Assembly: GCA_040754075.1 (NCBI GenBank)
Contig: JBFMDH010000003.1
Coordinates: forward strand, 264,307 to 328,306
Source: Acidobacteriota bacterium
GTDB taxonomy: Bacteria; Acidobacteriota; Blastocatellia; UBA7656
Direction: 5' to 3'
Length of the DNA: 64,000 nucleotides
Shown here: positions 29,193 through 38,787 of the stretch, one piece after another
How the letters are laid out: each line of letters begins with the position of its first letter
Position numbering within the stretch: position 1 is the first letter of the stretch
Made by a program: the position numbers and the translations under genes
The notes under the pieces: generated by a model
Database searches by the model: none
What the model was told of the DNA's origin: nothing
Seen by the model: the letters and a program-made list of their open reading frames with translations, nothing else

Positions 29193-29873
29193 ATGAATAA
29201 AAGAATGGCAAATGTACAATCGCAGGTCATTGCCCGAAAAACCGCAAACGACAGAATAATAAAATGGACGGTTTTACTGGCAATCACCGGTTTACTGGTC
29301 TTTTCGCTGGTTTTGCAAGCCATCGCTCAACAACAACCGCAACCGGCTGTACAGGCGACGAAAAAAGAGTACCTCGGCCCGGCAAGCGATACCATTAAAC
29401 CTTATGTTCCGGCTAACAAAGACCCGTTCAAAAAAGTGATTAAACCGAAACCCAAAGAAGGTCCGGGCGGCAAACCCAAAGAACCCAAGCCGGTCGGTTT
29501 CCCATCGCTTGAAGAACGCCGCGCAAAATTCAAAATGCTGGTTGATGAATATGTCGACAAGGGGATGGCGGAACCCAATCCGGTCATGCAATACCTGGTT
29601 TCAGAACTTGAAATCATCGGCGTATTTCGCGATGACCTCGGATTTGGCGCATTTGCCAGAGCCACACCAACCGGCTCGACTTTCTTTATACGAAGAGGTT
29701 CGCGTTGTTATAACGGCGAGATTTTAAGAATCGAAAGTGATACCAGCGATTCAGGGGCAAGGGTCACTTTCAAACAGGAAACTTATCAGATAAACCCTGA
29801 TGGCAAACAAATCAAACTTGAAAATATTGTTGCCAAACAGCCTAGCGCGACGTCTGGGCCAAAAGTCAACTAA
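29193..29873 (+). CDS. pilP: PilP-like pilus lipoprotein/linker protein
   Basis: This protein of about 226 aa has an N-terminal membrane anchor (WTVLLAITGLLVFSLVLQAI) and a Lys/Pro-rich linker (KPKPKEGPGGKPKEPKPV). A small beta domain follows (SELEIIGVFRDDLGFGAFAR, IRRGSRCYNGEILRI). Domain size and position before pilQ match PilP, which connects PilNO to the secretin, though no lipobox cysteine is seen. I prefer ATG 29193, seven bases after GGAG, over GTG 29190. Confidence 0.78.
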   Translation: MNKRMANVQSQVIARKTANDRIIKWTVLLAITGLLVFSLVLQAIAQQQPQPAVQATKKEYLGPASDTIKPYVPANKDPFKKVIKPKPKEGPGGKPKEPKPVGFPSLEERRAKFKMLVDEYVDKGMAEPNPVMQYLVSELEIIGVFRDDLGFGAFARATPTGSTFFIRRGSRCYNGEILRIESDTSDSGARVTFKQETYQINPDGKQIKLENIVAKQPSATSGPKVN

Positions 29874-29969
29874 GCGATACTGACAAACTCAACGAAGCGG
29901 ATGATCGTGGTGGTTGCTCCCTCAATCCCGCGTCTTCTTCATTCAAAACCGAGAGGGGAGATAAAGTGT

Positions 29970-32900
29970 ATGATAGCTAGGAGGTTCGTAACTTCTATAT
30001 TGCTGCTCACCGTGGTTGCCAATACCTGGGCATTTGCACGACCGAGCCATAATCAGAGAGTTCCGCAAGAGGGAGCGACTTTCAATTTAGTTGCGCTCAA
30101 ACACGAGACCGTTGGAGCAGTAACCCGAATTGCCATCGAGTCCAACTCGCCACCTCTCTATACGGTTATCAAACCGACAGACAATTTGATTGTCGTCGAT
30201 TTTCCGGGCGGGGACGGCTCGCAACTGACGCCCTGGTACGCCGTAAAGAGCGCGGGCGTCGAATCGATAACGGTTCGTAAATCGCAAGCTACATCGAAGG
30301 CGACCAAATTCATCGGCACCAATCTTGAGATTAAAGTTCAAGGACAGGTGAGCGATAGATCGATACTGCAAGGCAATACTTTGATTATCGAAATCGCGAC
30401 TGAAAAACCGCTCGCTCAAGATGCCAGGAAAACCAACACCAAACCCGGCGTTTATGTCGAACCGGCACCGATTGCCGGAAGCGCGGTCGTTGAACCGACG
30501 CCGGTAAAAGCCAGTCAACCCGTAACCACGAAACCGGCGGCAACACCGGCTGCGCATACGGAAAAAGCCGACGCGGTAAACGCGAAAACCGATTCGCTAA
30601 ACGCCGCGAAACCTGCAACCTTGATTCGCAACGTGCGCAGTGAAGCCGGCGAAGGCTTTGCGCGCATCATCGTTGAAGCCGACGGCAACGCCCAATTCAA
30701 AGATTTTGTTTTAACCAATCCTTATCGCATCGTGCTCGACATCACAGGGGTTCGCAATCAAGCGGGCAGCAAACCGATTACGGTCGGCGCGGCAGCGGTT
30801 GATAAAGTCCGCGTCGGACAACCCTCTGCCAATGTGGTGCGCATCGTGGTTGATGCGAAATCGCAGGTGGCGTATCAAATTGAACGCGAAGGCGCATCAC
30901 TCGTCATTACCATCGGTGACCAACTTGCGGCGCGCAATGAACAAGCCAAAGCGAAAGCCGAAGAAGTAAAGGCACAAGGGGAAGCCGAAAAAGCGACGCT
31001 TGAAACCCGCACAGATAATGCCGAAGTTAAAGTTGCCGGTCAGCGCATTGAAAACGAAGCAGCCAAATCGGCAACCAAGCCTGCGACCACGGCGACCAAA
31101 CCAGCTTCGACAACCAACACAACGCCACAACCGCCTGCACCGAATAAAACGACGGCGCAAACCACTCAACCGAGCGTCACGGTGAACTCACAGGTGGCTC
31201 AGGCGCAGAAGACCAACCCGGATTCGCAAGCCGCAAAACAGAGCCTGAACAATGCGCCCGCCGCCAAACCGGCAGTTGCGGATAAGAGCACACAAACTGC
31301 CAAACCGAGCGTTGTCGATACCAATACTCAGGTTGGAAAACCGAGCGTTCCCGAATCCTTGTCGGCGCAAGCCAGAAGAAATACGCCGGATTCGCGACCG
31401 CGGGTTACGGCTCAGCCCGTAAAGACATCTGCCAAGCCTGTAACGGTTAATCAACCGGGCGTTTCACCGACAACCGTGGCGGATACGCGACCCGCGCCGT
31501 TGCCCAGTGTAGCGATGCAAACGCAGGCCAGACCGCAAGCGCCGCAAGCTTTGTGCGACAGTGATTATCGAGGCGGTTTGATTAGCTTTGACCTTCGCGC
31601 AGGCGTCGATTTGCGCGATATGTTGCGCTTTGTTTCTCAACAATATGGCATCAATTTCGTTGTCGATAATTCCGTCAAGCAGGTTCCCGTAGATATTCGC
31701 GTAAGCGACCTGCCGTGGAATTATGTGTTGAATTCCGTGATGCGCGCCAATCGTCTGGGTTGGGTTTGCGATCAAGGAAACATCGTTCGCATTGCAACTT
31801 TGGATGCGATTGCTCAAGAAATAAATGCGGAAGTCGAGCGGAAAAAAGCAGAATCCTTAAAGGTTCCGCTGGTCACCAAGATTCTTCACCTCAAATACGC
31901 CCGCGCTGCCGGAACCCTGGGTGCAGGCGTTGGTTCATCCACACGCGGTGGCGGTGGTGGCGGATTAAGCAGCGGTGGCGGATTGACCGGTGCCGGCGGT
32001 TCGCAGGGTGGGTTACTTGCCATCGTGCAAAAGCGACTCAGCCCACGCGGCACCATTGAAATGGATGCGCGCAGTAATAGCCTCATTGTTTCGGATTTAC
32101 CGGAATACCTTGTAGCCATCGAAGACATCGTTGCCAAACTCGATAAACCCGAAGCGCAGGTGGAAATCGAAGCTCGCATCGTCATCGCCAGCCGCAATTT
32201 CCTGCGTGATATTGGTGTTGAACTGGCGGCGGCGGCTTCAGGCTCAGGTGGCAAAGCGGGGCTGTTTGCCACCAGTCCTGTGCAGTTCATACCCGGCTCT
32301 GGTGTCAACCGACAAACAACGACCAGCGGCTCAGGTAGCGGCTCAGGCAGCGGCAGCGGCAGCGGCTCCACCTCTACTCCGACCAACTTGATTGGGCCAA
32401 CGGCGACCGGCGCGTTCTCTGCAACCGCAGGGACGGTGCTCAGTCTGACAACCGGTATCTTCGGAACCAGCATCATCTCCGCAGCTTTGAGCTTACAGGA
32501 AACCAAAGGTCAGATTCGCACGATTGCCAGTCCGCGCATCACTGTGACCGACAATCAACCTGCGGAAATCGTCAACGGGGTGCAGATTCCTGTGCAAACC
32601 GTATCGAACAACACCATTACCACAACCTTTGTGACGGCAGCGTTGCGCTTGCAAATCACCCCGCAAATCGTCGAAGAAAATGGCGAAGTGCAGATTCGCG
32701 TGATTGCCGAAAACAATACTGTGAACTTCAATTTAGCCAGCCAATTCAACAATGGAACGCCGGGCATCAACACGCAATCGGCTGAATCAACCGTGCGCGT
32801 GCCCGATGGCGGAACGACGGTGATGGGCGGCATCAACATTGATAACGAAGGTCATACGATTGTTCGCACTCCTGGTGTGTCGCGCATTCCGGTGATTGGT

Positions 32901-33086
32901 GAATTATTCAAACGACGAACCACGCGACGTGACTTTGATGAAATTTTGTTCTTCATCACGCCGCGCATCATTCGCAATGACAATCTCGTCAGACCGAAAT
33001 CGATGGAGTCGAATGCCTTGGCACCGCTCGACGGCAGAGTCAAACCGGATACGCCGCCGACCAAAACCAATCCGCCGAAGCAATAA
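29970..33086 (+). CDS. pilQ: Type IV pilus secretin PilQ (large, AMIN-containing)
   Basis: PilQ forms the outer-membrane gate of the pilus. I start at ATG 29970, preceded by GAGGGGAGA and followed by a signal peptide (RRFVTSILLLTVVANTWAFA). Two AMIN-type domains (about residues 25-140 and 210-310) bind peptidoglycan. A Thr/Ala/Pro/Lys-rich linker of about 200 residues leads to an N0/STN domain (SFDLRAGVDLRDMLRFVSQQ), an N1 domain with a glycine-rich loop (TRGGGGGGLSSGGG), and the secretin core. The core holds a Gly-Ser repeat loop and the classic VPDGGTTVMGGI and RIPVIGELFKRR. At about 1040 aa it is unusually long, mainly through the linker. Confidence 0.9.
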   Translation: MIARRFVTSILLLTVVANTWAFARPSHNQRVPQEGATFNLVALKHETVGAVTRIAIESNSPPLYTVIKPTDNLIVVDFPGGDGSQLTPWYAVKSAGVESITVRKSQATSKATKFIGTNLEIKVQGQVSDRSILQGNTLIIEIATEKPLAQDARKTNTKPGVYVEPAPIAGSAVVEPTPVKASQPVTTKPAATPAAHTEKADAVNAKTDSLNAAKPATLIRNVRSEAGEGFARIIVEADGNAQFKDFVLTNPYRIVLDITGVRNQAGSKPITVGAAAVDKVRVGQPSANVVRIVVDAKSQVAYQIEREGASLVITIGDQLAARNEQAKAKAEEVKAQGEAEKATLETRTDNAEVKVAGQRIENEAAKSATKPATTATKPASTTNTTPQPPAPNKTTAQTTQPSVTVNSQVAQAQKTNPDSQAAKQSLNNAPAAKPAVADKSTQTAKPSVVDTNTQVGKPSVPESLSAQARRNTPDSRPRVTAQPVKTSAKPVTVNQPGVSPTTVADTRPAPLPSVAMQTQARPQAPQALCDSDYRGGLISFDLRAGVDLRDMLRFVSQQYGINFVVDNSVKQVPVDIRVSDLPWNYVLNSVMRANRLGWVCDQGNIVRIATLDAIAQEINAEVERKKAESLKVPLVTKILHLKYARAAGTLGAGVGSSTRGGGGGGLSSGGGLTGAGGSQGGLLAIVQKRLSPRGTIEMDARSNSLIVSDLPEYLVAIEDIVAKLDKPEAQVEIEARIVIASRNFLRDIGVELAAAASGSGGKAGLFATSPVQFIPGSGVNRQTTTSGSGSGSGSGSGSGSTSTPTNLIGPTATGAFSATAGTVLSLTTGIFGTSIISAALSLQETKGQIRTIASPRITVTDNQPAEIVNGVQIPVQTVSNNTITTTFVTAALRLQITPQIVEENGEVQIRVIAENNTVNFNLASQFNNGTPGINTQSAESTVRVPDGGTTVMGGINIDNEGHTIVRTPGVSRIPVIGELFKRRTTRRDFDEILFFITPRIIRNDNLVRPKSMESNALAPLDGRVKPDTPPTKTNPPKQ

Positions 33087-33102
33087 CTTTGTCGGATAAA
33101 TC

Positions 33103-33171
33103 TTTGTGGTTAGCCGCCAAGTTGGATTAGCTTCAGGCAAGTGCTAATCTAAGTTTTCGGCTAACCACAAA
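33103..33171. repeat. Long palindrome downstream of pilQ
   Basis: Perfect 14-base arms (TTTGTGGTTAGCCG and CGGCTAACCACAAA) enclose a second imperfect stem around GGATTAGC/GCTAATCT. No T run follows on the plus strand, so it may be an RNA stability or partial termination element between pilQ and the roadblock gene. Confidence 0.65.
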
Positions 33172-33199
33172 CCATTTTGAAAATTCTTGCGAGGGTAAA

Positions 33200-33568
33200 T
33201 TGAGTTTCCACAAAACCTTAGAAACCATTGTCAATCAGGTCGAAGGCGGCGCGGTCGCCGTGGTGCTCGGTGTTGACGGCATCGTTATCGAACGGGTTGT
33301 GAAAGATATTGACCCGGCGCTTGACATCGATTTGATTGCCACGGAAATGACCACGCTACTCAGGCGCAGCATGCACACCGCAACCGATACAGGGCTTGGC
33401 GAACTGCGCGAGATGATGTTTGTCACCGATTTAATGACCTTTTTGCTGCGTTCGATTACCTCGGAATATTTTCTGATTTTTGCGGTCAATCCGGGGGGCA
33501 ATATTGGACGCGCGCGCTTTGAACTGCGCAAAGCGCAACTCGCGCTCGAAACCGAATTTGTCATGTAA
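33200..33568 (+). CDS. Roadblock/LC7-domain protein (MglB-like)
   Basis: This 122-aa protein is made of a single roadblock fold: ETIVNQVEGGAVAVVLGVDG, then MTTLLRRSMHTATDTGLGEL and YFLIFAVNPGGNIGRARFEL. Such proteins act as GTPase regulators; MglB activates MglA to set cell polarity for type IV pili. Its position just after pilQ fits that role, though no MglA gene is in the window. Start is TTG 33200 preceded by GAGGG. Confidence 0.8.
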   Translation: MSFHKTLETIVNQVEGGAVAVVLGVDGIVIERVVKDIDPALDIDLIATEMTTLLRRSMHTATDTGLGELREMMFVTDLMTFLLRSITSEYFLIFAVNPGGNIGRARFELRKAQLALETEFVM

Positions 33569-33611
33569 TCGCTATCGAATCTTTATTTCCTCAAACTTTA
33601 ATCAAATTTAA

Positions 33612-33638
33612 CGGGCGCAAACGTTGCGCCCTTTTTTA
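33612..33638 (+). terminator. Intrinsic terminator of the pil operon
   Basis: GGGCGCAA, 3-base loop, TTGCGCCC, then TTTTTT. It ends the roadblock gene transcript and probably the whole pilM-roadblock unit. Confidence 0.92.
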
Positions 33639-33715
33639 TTTCTCGCTTGCCTTGTTTGCCGATGAATTGTGAGCTAGCCTACTTGCACCCAAAACCTAAA
33701 AGTCGAGATGAACCG

Positions 33716-34465
33716 ATGAACAAATTGTTCTTTACGATTTTGCTGTTTTTAATCATTGGCATGATGAATGACACCGCGGCGCAAAATTTTAAATCCCAGC
33801 AACAAAAATTTCCGCGCGTCCAAACCGCATTTGCCGAAAAAGAATCGACGGTTAGAAAAATGTTTGCGGCTAAGCAACTCACCTACCCGGCAAGAGCAAT
33901 TTTTCTCCGCGCCTTCAAACGCGAAAGCGTGATTGAACTCTGGGTGCAGGAAACCGGTCAATTTCATTTACTGAAAACCTATAACGTCTGTGCCGCATCC
34001 GGCGGTATCGGACCCAAACGTGAGCAGGGTGATAACCAGGTGCCTGAAGGTTTTTACACGATTGACCGCTTCAATCCGGTAAGCAGTTTCTATCTTTCTC
34101 TGGGACTCAACTATCCGAATGCTTCGGATAGAATTTTAGGTGCGCGCGGCAATCTCGGCGGCGATATTTTCATTCATGGCAACTGCGTATCCATCGGTTG
34201 TATGGCGATTACCGACGAGCAGATTAAAGAGCTTTATTTGATTGCCGTCGAAGCGCGCGCGAGTGGACAAACGCAAATCCCTGTGCAGGTGTTTCCACTC
34301 AGGATGAACGAAGCCGGAATGAGGAAGCTCGAACAGAAAGCGGCGGGTAATGCGACGCTTCTTCGGTTCTGGCGCAATTTAAAAACCGGCTATGATGTTT
34401 TTGAAACTCAACATCGCTTACCTGTCGTTACAGTGGATACACAGGGGCAATACGTTTTCAGATAA
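33716..34465 (+). CDS. Exported L,D-transpeptidase (YkuD-like)
   Basis: This protein crosslinks or trims peptidoglycan through a catalytic cysteine. After a signal peptide (LFFTILLFLIIGMMNDTAA) the YkuD region shows IFLRAFKRESVIELWVQ, a His/Gly-rich loop and the catalytic motif HGNCVSIGCMAITD. It resembles the YafK/ErfK group acting at the cell wall. ATG 33716 is favoured because it precedes the signal peptide; 33647 adds 23 residues of unrelated sequence. Confidence 0.85.
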   Translation: MNKLFFTILLFLIIGMMNDTAAQNFKSQQQKFPRVQTAFAEKESTVRKMFAAKQLTYPARAIFLRAFKRESVIELWVQETGQFHLLKTYNVCAASGGIGPKREQGDNQVPEGFYTIDRFNPVSSFYLSLGLNYPNASDRILGARGNLGGDIFIHGNCVSIGCMAITDEQIKELYLIAVEARASGQTQIPVQVFPLRMNEAGMRKLEQKAAGNATLLRFWRNLKTGYDVFETQHRLPVVTVDTQGQYVFR

Positions 34466-34519
34466 GAAGCGAAATTCATTCGCTCAACAAAAGCGGCTGT
34501 GTTGTTTGCAAAATCAGCG

Positions 34520-34568
34520 AACCGCCAAGGGGCAAAATACGCCGAACTCGTTTGGCGATTTGGCGGTT
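34520..34568. repeat. Palindromic short-word repeat
   Basis: AACCGCCAA (34520-34528) and TTGGCGGTT (34560-34568) flank copies of the word GCCAAGGGGCAAAATACGCC and a TTTGGCG run. It is related to the element at 6483-6543 by its word. Confidence 0.65.
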
Positions 34569-34603
34569 GAATCATTATTCCGAAAAACCAAGGAGAGAAT
34601 CTC

Positions 34604-35272
34604 ATGTCAATTAACAACACCAGCATCATTAAACTCATTACGATTCCAACAGCCATTACGCTTGCCATCACGCTTTTGCGTTTGATTGGCGAATTGAATA
34701 ACTGGACGCCTTTTCTGTTCAGCAAACAGGCGGGCGGCGGCGGCGCTTTGCTTGGCATTTCGTGGCTGCCGCCGATCTTCGGCATCTGGTTCGCGTACAA
34801 ATTAATCAAAGCGAATGAGACGCCTGAGACGAGCAGCGGGCGGGTCATCTTGCACGCCATTGGCGGCATCGTGTTGTTTGCGGGCGGCGGCGCGTTAATG
34901 GCTGGACAAAGCCCCGAAAATTTCTCGCCCGTCAAAGCGTTTATCGGGGTTTTGCTATTCGTTGCCGCGACGGCGATTCAATTTCCGGCGTGGCGCAAAT
35001 TCTTCAAAACCATTCTGGCGTATGGGTTCGCGGCGCGCGTTCCGGTTGCCATCGTGATGTTCATTGCGATTTATGGCAATTGGGGCACGCATTATGATGT
35101 CGCGCCGCCGAATTTTCCTGAAATGAGTTGGTTTAACAAGTACCTGTTAATCGGACTGATGCCGCAAATACTGTTGTGGATTCCATTCACTGTGCTGACC
35201 GGTTCACTCACCGCCGGCATCACTGCACTCGTGATGCAAAGAGGCAAAGCGACTGAAGCGGCGGAAGCGTAA
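34604..35272 (+). CDS. Hypothetical polytopic membrane protein
   Basis: This 222-aa protein has about six hydrophobic segments (for example SIIKLITIPTAITLAITLLR, LLGISWLPPIFGIWFAYKL, VILHAIGGIVLFAGGGALMA, IPFTVLTGSLTAGITALVM). The last is followed by a short polar tail. There is no signal peptide cleavage site. I recognise no family. AAGGAGAG before the ATG is a good ribosome-binding site, and a strong terminator follows, so it appears to be a one-gene transcript. Confidence 0.65.
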   Translation: MSINNTSIIKLITIPTAITLAITLLRLIGELNNWTPFLFSKQAGGGGALLGISWLPPIFGIWFAYKLIKANETPETSSGRVILHAIGGIVLFAGGGALMAGQSPENFSPVKAFIGVLLFVAATAIQFPAWRKFFKTILAYGFAARVPVAIVMFIAIYGNWGTHYDVAPPNFPEMSWFNKYLLIGLMPQILLWIPFTVLTGSLTAGITALVMQRGKATEAAEA

Positions 35273-35276
35273 TAAG

Positions 35277-35320
35277 AAGCCCAAGCGTTTGCATTGCGCC
35301 TTGCTGACGCTTGGGCTTTT
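35277..35320 (+). terminator. Intrinsic terminator
   Basis: AAGCCCAAGCG, 20-base loop, CGCTTGGGCTT, then TT. It starts five bases after the membrane protein stop codon. Confidence 0.85.
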
Positions 35321-35371
35321 CAAATTAAAGAATCCTGATTGCCGTCACTGGCGAATTAGGAGGATGTTCAA

Positions 35372-36073
35372 ATGAGTATAGGTAAAGAAAAATTAGCGCA
35401 GTCGGTCGGTAAATGTAATCTGTGTGGCGACCGATTCAATAAAAGAGTGATGAGCCGACACCTGCAATCGTGTCTGAAGAATGTGGTTACGGCGAATAAA
35501 AAAGCTTCGCCGACCAAAACCTTTCATATTGCGGTTGAAGGAAAGTATTTGCCCGAGTATTGGCTGCATCTGGAAATCCGCGCTGATGCGACGCTTGACG
35601 ATTTGGATGAATTCCTCAGAGACCTCTGGTTGGAATGCTGCGGGCATCTGAGCGCCTTCACGATTGACGGCATACGCTACGATAAAATCGAAGATGATTT
35701 TGACCTGGGCTTCGGCTTTGAAAAATCGGCATCCATGAATATCGAAATCGGCAAGGTCTTTGCCAAAGGCGCGAAGATTGATTACGAATATGATTTCGGA
35801 ACCACGACCGATTTAACCTTAAAGGTCATTCAGGAACGCGAGGGCAATTTGTCGAAACGTGAAGCAATTCGCATTTTGGCGCGCAATGATGAACCGATGA
35901 TACCCTGTTATTTTTGTGGCGCACCCGCAAAAGCCGTCTGCTCATATTGTGTCTATGACCGCGAAGGCTGGCTTTGCAAAAAGTGCAAACGCAAGCATGA
36001 ACATTATGATGATGACGTGTTTCTGCCGGTGTTGAATTCGCCGCGAACCGGACAATGTGGTTACGAAGGGTAA
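35372..36073 (+). CDS. pRiA4b ORF-3-like protein with zinc-finger ends
   Basis: This 233-aa protein has a central plasmid pRiA4b ORF-3-like domain (HLEIRADATLDDLDEFLRDL, ECCGHLSAF, DYEYDFGTTTDLTLKVI). The family is often encoded on mobile elements, and its function is unclear. It is flanked by two metal-binding regions: an N-terminal CNLCGDRFNKRVMSRHLQSC (C2HC-like) and a C-terminal CYFCGAPAKAVCSYC plus CKKCKRKHEH. GGAGG precedes the ATG. No transposase is nearby. Confidence 0.75.
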   Translation: MSIGKEKLAQSVGKCNLCGDRFNKRVMSRHLQSCLKNVVTANKKASPTKTFHIAVEGKYLPEYWLHLEIRADATLDDLDEFLRDLWLECCGHLSAFTIDGIRYDKIEDDFDLGFGFEKSASMNIEIGKVFAKGAKIDYEYDFGTTTDLTLKVIQEREGNLSKREAIRILARNDEPMIPCYFCGAPAKAVCSYCVYDREGWLCKKCKRKHEHYDDDVFLPVLNSPRTGQCGYEG

Positions 36074-36228
36074 GTTTTTTCGGACTTTCTTTTGCAATCC
36101 ATCGCCAAATAGTCGCTCATCGTATTGAGAGGTTGACCTGAGCTAACCAAAAATCTTCAACAGGTCGAGTTGACGTTTAAAATCGGCCAGAATAAAACTG
36201 CGCCGCCTATTCTCAAACGCAAAAATTA

Positions 36229-36264
36229 AAAAAGCCGTCGAGCGAATAACTCGACGGCTTTTCG
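36229..36264. terminator. Bidirectional terminator
   Basis: AAAAGCCGTCGAG, 7-base loop, CTCGACGGCTTTT. It can serve both the pRiA4b-like gene (plus) and the inositol-phosphate synthase (minus), whose stop codon lies about 30 bases away. Confidence 0.85.
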
Positions 36265-36295
36265 TTTGGTTTGTCTACAACCTGTTACCTGTCAC

Positions 36296-37618
36296 CTAAT
36301 CGTAGTATTCAAGCCCAAGGTGGGTGATTAAATCTTCGCCTTTCAGATGACGCAAGGTGTTTTTCAATTTCATCAATTGAATGAACAGGTCGTGTTCGGG
36401 GTAAAGACCGGGCGCAGTCATCGGACTCTTGAAATAAAACGACAGCCATTCCTGAATGCCTTTCATTTTGGTGCGTTGCGCGAGGTCTAAAAACAACGCC
36501 AAGTCCAGAACAATCGGTGCCGCTAAAATTGAATCGCGGCACAGGAAATCGACCTTAATCTGCATCGGATAGCCGAGCCAGCCGAAAATATCGATGTTGT
36601 CCCAGCCTTCTTTGTTGTCGCCGCGCGGCGGGTAGTAATTGATGCGCACGATGTGGCTGAAATCTTTATAAAGCGTCGGGTAAACATCGGGCTGCAAGAT
36701 GTATTCAAGCACCGAGAGTTTCGATTCCTCTTTGGTCTTGAACGATTCGGGGTCGTCCAACACTTCGCCGTCGCGGTTGCCTAAAATATTGGTCGAAAAC
36801 CAGCCGTGCAGACCAAGCATTCGCGCTTTGAGTCCCGGCGCGATTAAGGTTTTCATCAAGGTCTGTCCGGTCTTGAAATCCTTGCCGCAAATCGCCACGC
36901 CGTTGTCGTTGGCGAGTTTCAAAATCGCCGGAATATCAACCGTCAGATTCGGAGCGCCGTTTGCAAACGGCACGCCGCTTTTGATTGCCGCATAAGCGTA
37001 AATCATCGACGGCGCAATCGCATCGCTATTTTCGCGCAAGGCTTTCTCGAACGATTCGAGGGTTTCGTGTTCGGCAGAGGGCTTCATAAAAACTTCTGTA
37101 GAAGCGCACCACACCAGCACCAGGCGGTCGCATTCGTTTTGGCGTTTGAATTCGGCAATGTCCGCCATTAACTGTTCGGCGAGTTCCATTTTGTTGGCGC
37201 CCTGTTTGATGTGCGTACCGTTCAGGCGTTTGACGTAGCGTTGGTCAAATACCGCTTTCATCGGTTTGACAGATTGCAGTTCAGGTTTGATTTGATTGAT
37301 AAGGTCGCGTTCCAAAACGCCTGCATGCATTGCCGCTTCATAAGCATTTTCTTCAAAAATATCCCACGCGCCAAAGACCAAATCATTCAGCGCGGCAAGC
37401 GCCACGAAATCTTTAATCAAAGGCACGCGATTGTCTGTGCGTTTGCCGAGTCGAATGGTGCCCATTTGCGTGAGCGAACCAATGGGTTCGGCGAGTCCTT
37501 TTTTTATGGCTTCAACGCCTGCGATGAACGTAGTGCTCACCGCACCGAGTCCGACGAGCAACACACCAAGTTTGCCTTTCGGCTCTTGAACCTCTACGGT
37601 TGATTTATTGTTAGACAT
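36296..37618 (-). CDS. ino1: Myo-inositol-1-phosphate synthase
   Basis: This enzyme converts glucose-6-phosphate to inositol-1-phosphate with NAD. The Rossmann NAD site is LGVLLVGLGAVSTTFIAGVE. Conserved downstream blocks include CDRLVLVWCASTEVF, GVAICGKDFKTGQTLMKTLI (tetramer core with catalytic Lys) and LGLHGWFSTNILGNRDGEVL. I start at ATG 37618 (MSNNKSTVE), preceded by AAAGGAA; the frame continues to 37672. It implies synthesis of inositol lipids or inositol-based solutes. Confidence 0.93.
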   Translation of the reverse strand: MSNNKSTVEVQEPKGKLGVLLVGLGAVSTTFIAGVEAIKKGLAEPIGSLTQMGTIRLGKRTDNRVPLIKDFVALAALNDLVFGAWDIFEENAYEAAMHAGVLERDLINQIKPELQSVKPMKAVFDQRYVKRLNGTHIKQGANKMELAEQLMADIAEFKRQNECDRLVLVWCASTEVFMKPSAEHETLESFEKALRENSDAIAPSMIYAYAAIKSGVPFANGAPNLTVDIPAILKLANDNGVAICGKDFKTGQTLMKTLIAPGLKARMLGLHGWFSTNILGNRDGEVLDDPESFKTKEESKLSVLEYILQPDVYPTLYKDFSHIVRINYYPPRGDNKEGWDNIDIFGWLGYPMQIKVDFLCRDSILAAPIVLDLALFLDLAQRTKMKGIQEWLSFYFKSPMTAPGLYPEHDLFIQLMKLKNTLRHLKGEDLITHLGLEYYD

Positions 37619-37734
37619 GAAAATTCCTTTCTTGAGATGCGTTCGGTCAACGCCTGAAATGTAGAACATCATTAGAGCAGATTTCCCTGCAAGAGTTTGC
37701 CGCGATGTTGCTCAGTTTTAGCGATGAGTTGCTA

Positions 37735-37851
37735 TTTGGTGCTTCGTACTTGATGCTTTGTGCTTCGTGGTTGAGATTTTTTAACTTCTAAAAAAAATGC
37801 AGTGCATAGATTGATGCACTTGAAAACCAAGCCCCAAGTACAAAGTACAGT
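37735..37851. repeat. Palindromic short-word repeat
   Basis: The words GGTGCTTCGTACTT, GATGCTTTGTGCTTCGTGG are answered by AAGCCCCAAGTACAAAGTAC about 70 bases on. It occupies most of the gap between ino1 and the AraC-type gene. Confidence 0.55.
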
Positions 37852-37853
37852 GT

Positions 37854-38681
37854 TTAATGACTCTCCCGATAAGAGCGTGGTGTTAATCCCGTAACCGATT
37901 TAAAAATTTTGGTGAAGTGGCTCTGGCTTTGATAGCCGACCATCGCAGCGATTTCGATGATGGGAATGGATGTTTCAGCGAGCAATTTGCGGGCGCGTTC
38001 GATGCGCAAGTTAGCAAGGTAGGCGTGCGGGGTCGCGCCGATGAGTTGTTTGAACAACCGGGCAAAATGAAATTCCGAAAGATAAGCGGCGGCGGCGATC
38101 TCTTCGAGCGCCAGTTCCCGCCCGAAATTGTCGTGCATAAATTCAATAGCGCGGCGTAAACGGCGATCAACCAACCCTGCGCGCGATAATTCAATCTGCG
38201 CCGATTTGCGAACCGTTAAATGTGAACGCAAGAGATGAATCACCAGTTGTCGCACTAAAGTTTCGAGCATCTCTTGATGCCCGATTTTTTCTTGAGCGAT
38301 CTCGCCGGCGATTGAGCGCACGGTTGTTGTGATGGAGTCGTCTGTAACCAGGCTCGAATGAAAAACGATTTCTGCGGCATTGCGCGTGAGTCCAAGCTCT
38401 GTGACCAGTTCGTTAATTAATGTCGGGCTGATGCCGATGGAGACAAACTCAAATTCAGCGCCGCTTGCCGCGTGCGTTTGATGGGCATTGGTGAAGGTTG
38501 TTTGACCTCTGCCAAATGCAAAATGATTTTCGCCGATGGTGATTTGCATTCGCCCGGAAAGCAAGACCGTGACGGTGTAATAGGAATGCGAGTGCGCTTC
38601 AAATGTTGTTGGCTCAATGGCGGATGTATGGCGCACCGTAAAATGCGTTGCCGAAAATATTTTTTGAAACGCTTCAGTCAT
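37854..38681 (-). CDS. AraC-family transcriptional regulator
   Basis: This 275-aa protein has an N-terminal cupin-like sensor (HSHSYYTVTVLLSGRMQITI) and a C-terminal pair of helix-turn-helix motifs (LALEEIAAAAYLSEFHFARL and IPIIEIAAMVGYQSQSHFTK) ending in the AraC signature FKSVTGLTPRSYRES. The ligand and target genes are not evident. It is divergently placed relative to nothing obvious; the next gene on its strand is the GDPD gene at 38788. Confidence 0.88.
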   Translation of the reverse strand: MTEAFQKIFSATHFTVRHTSAIEPTTFEAHSHSYYTVTVLLSGRMQITIGENHFAFGRGQTTFTNAHQTHAASGAEFEFVSIGISPTLINELVTELGLTRNAAEIVFHSSLVTDDSITTTVRSIAGEIAQEKIGHQEMLETLVRQLVIHLLRSHLTVRKSAQIELSRAGLVDRRLRRAIEFMHDNFGRELALEEIAAAAYLSEFHFARLFKQLIGATPHAYLANLRIERARKLLAETSIPIIEIAAMVGYQSQSHFTKIFKSVTGLTPRSYRESH

Positions 38682-38787
38682 TACTCCAGGTAATTCATTT
38701 GTTGAAATGTTCAGTAATTTGCAGTCAAAGACTGCGGCTCAACACCATCTAATTTATGGTGATTGATGACATCTCCACAGATGCTTT

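Noticed and set aside
35372-36073. Active transposon carrying the pRiA4b-like gene
   Set aside because: No transposase, inverted terminal repeats or target duplication is seen around it.
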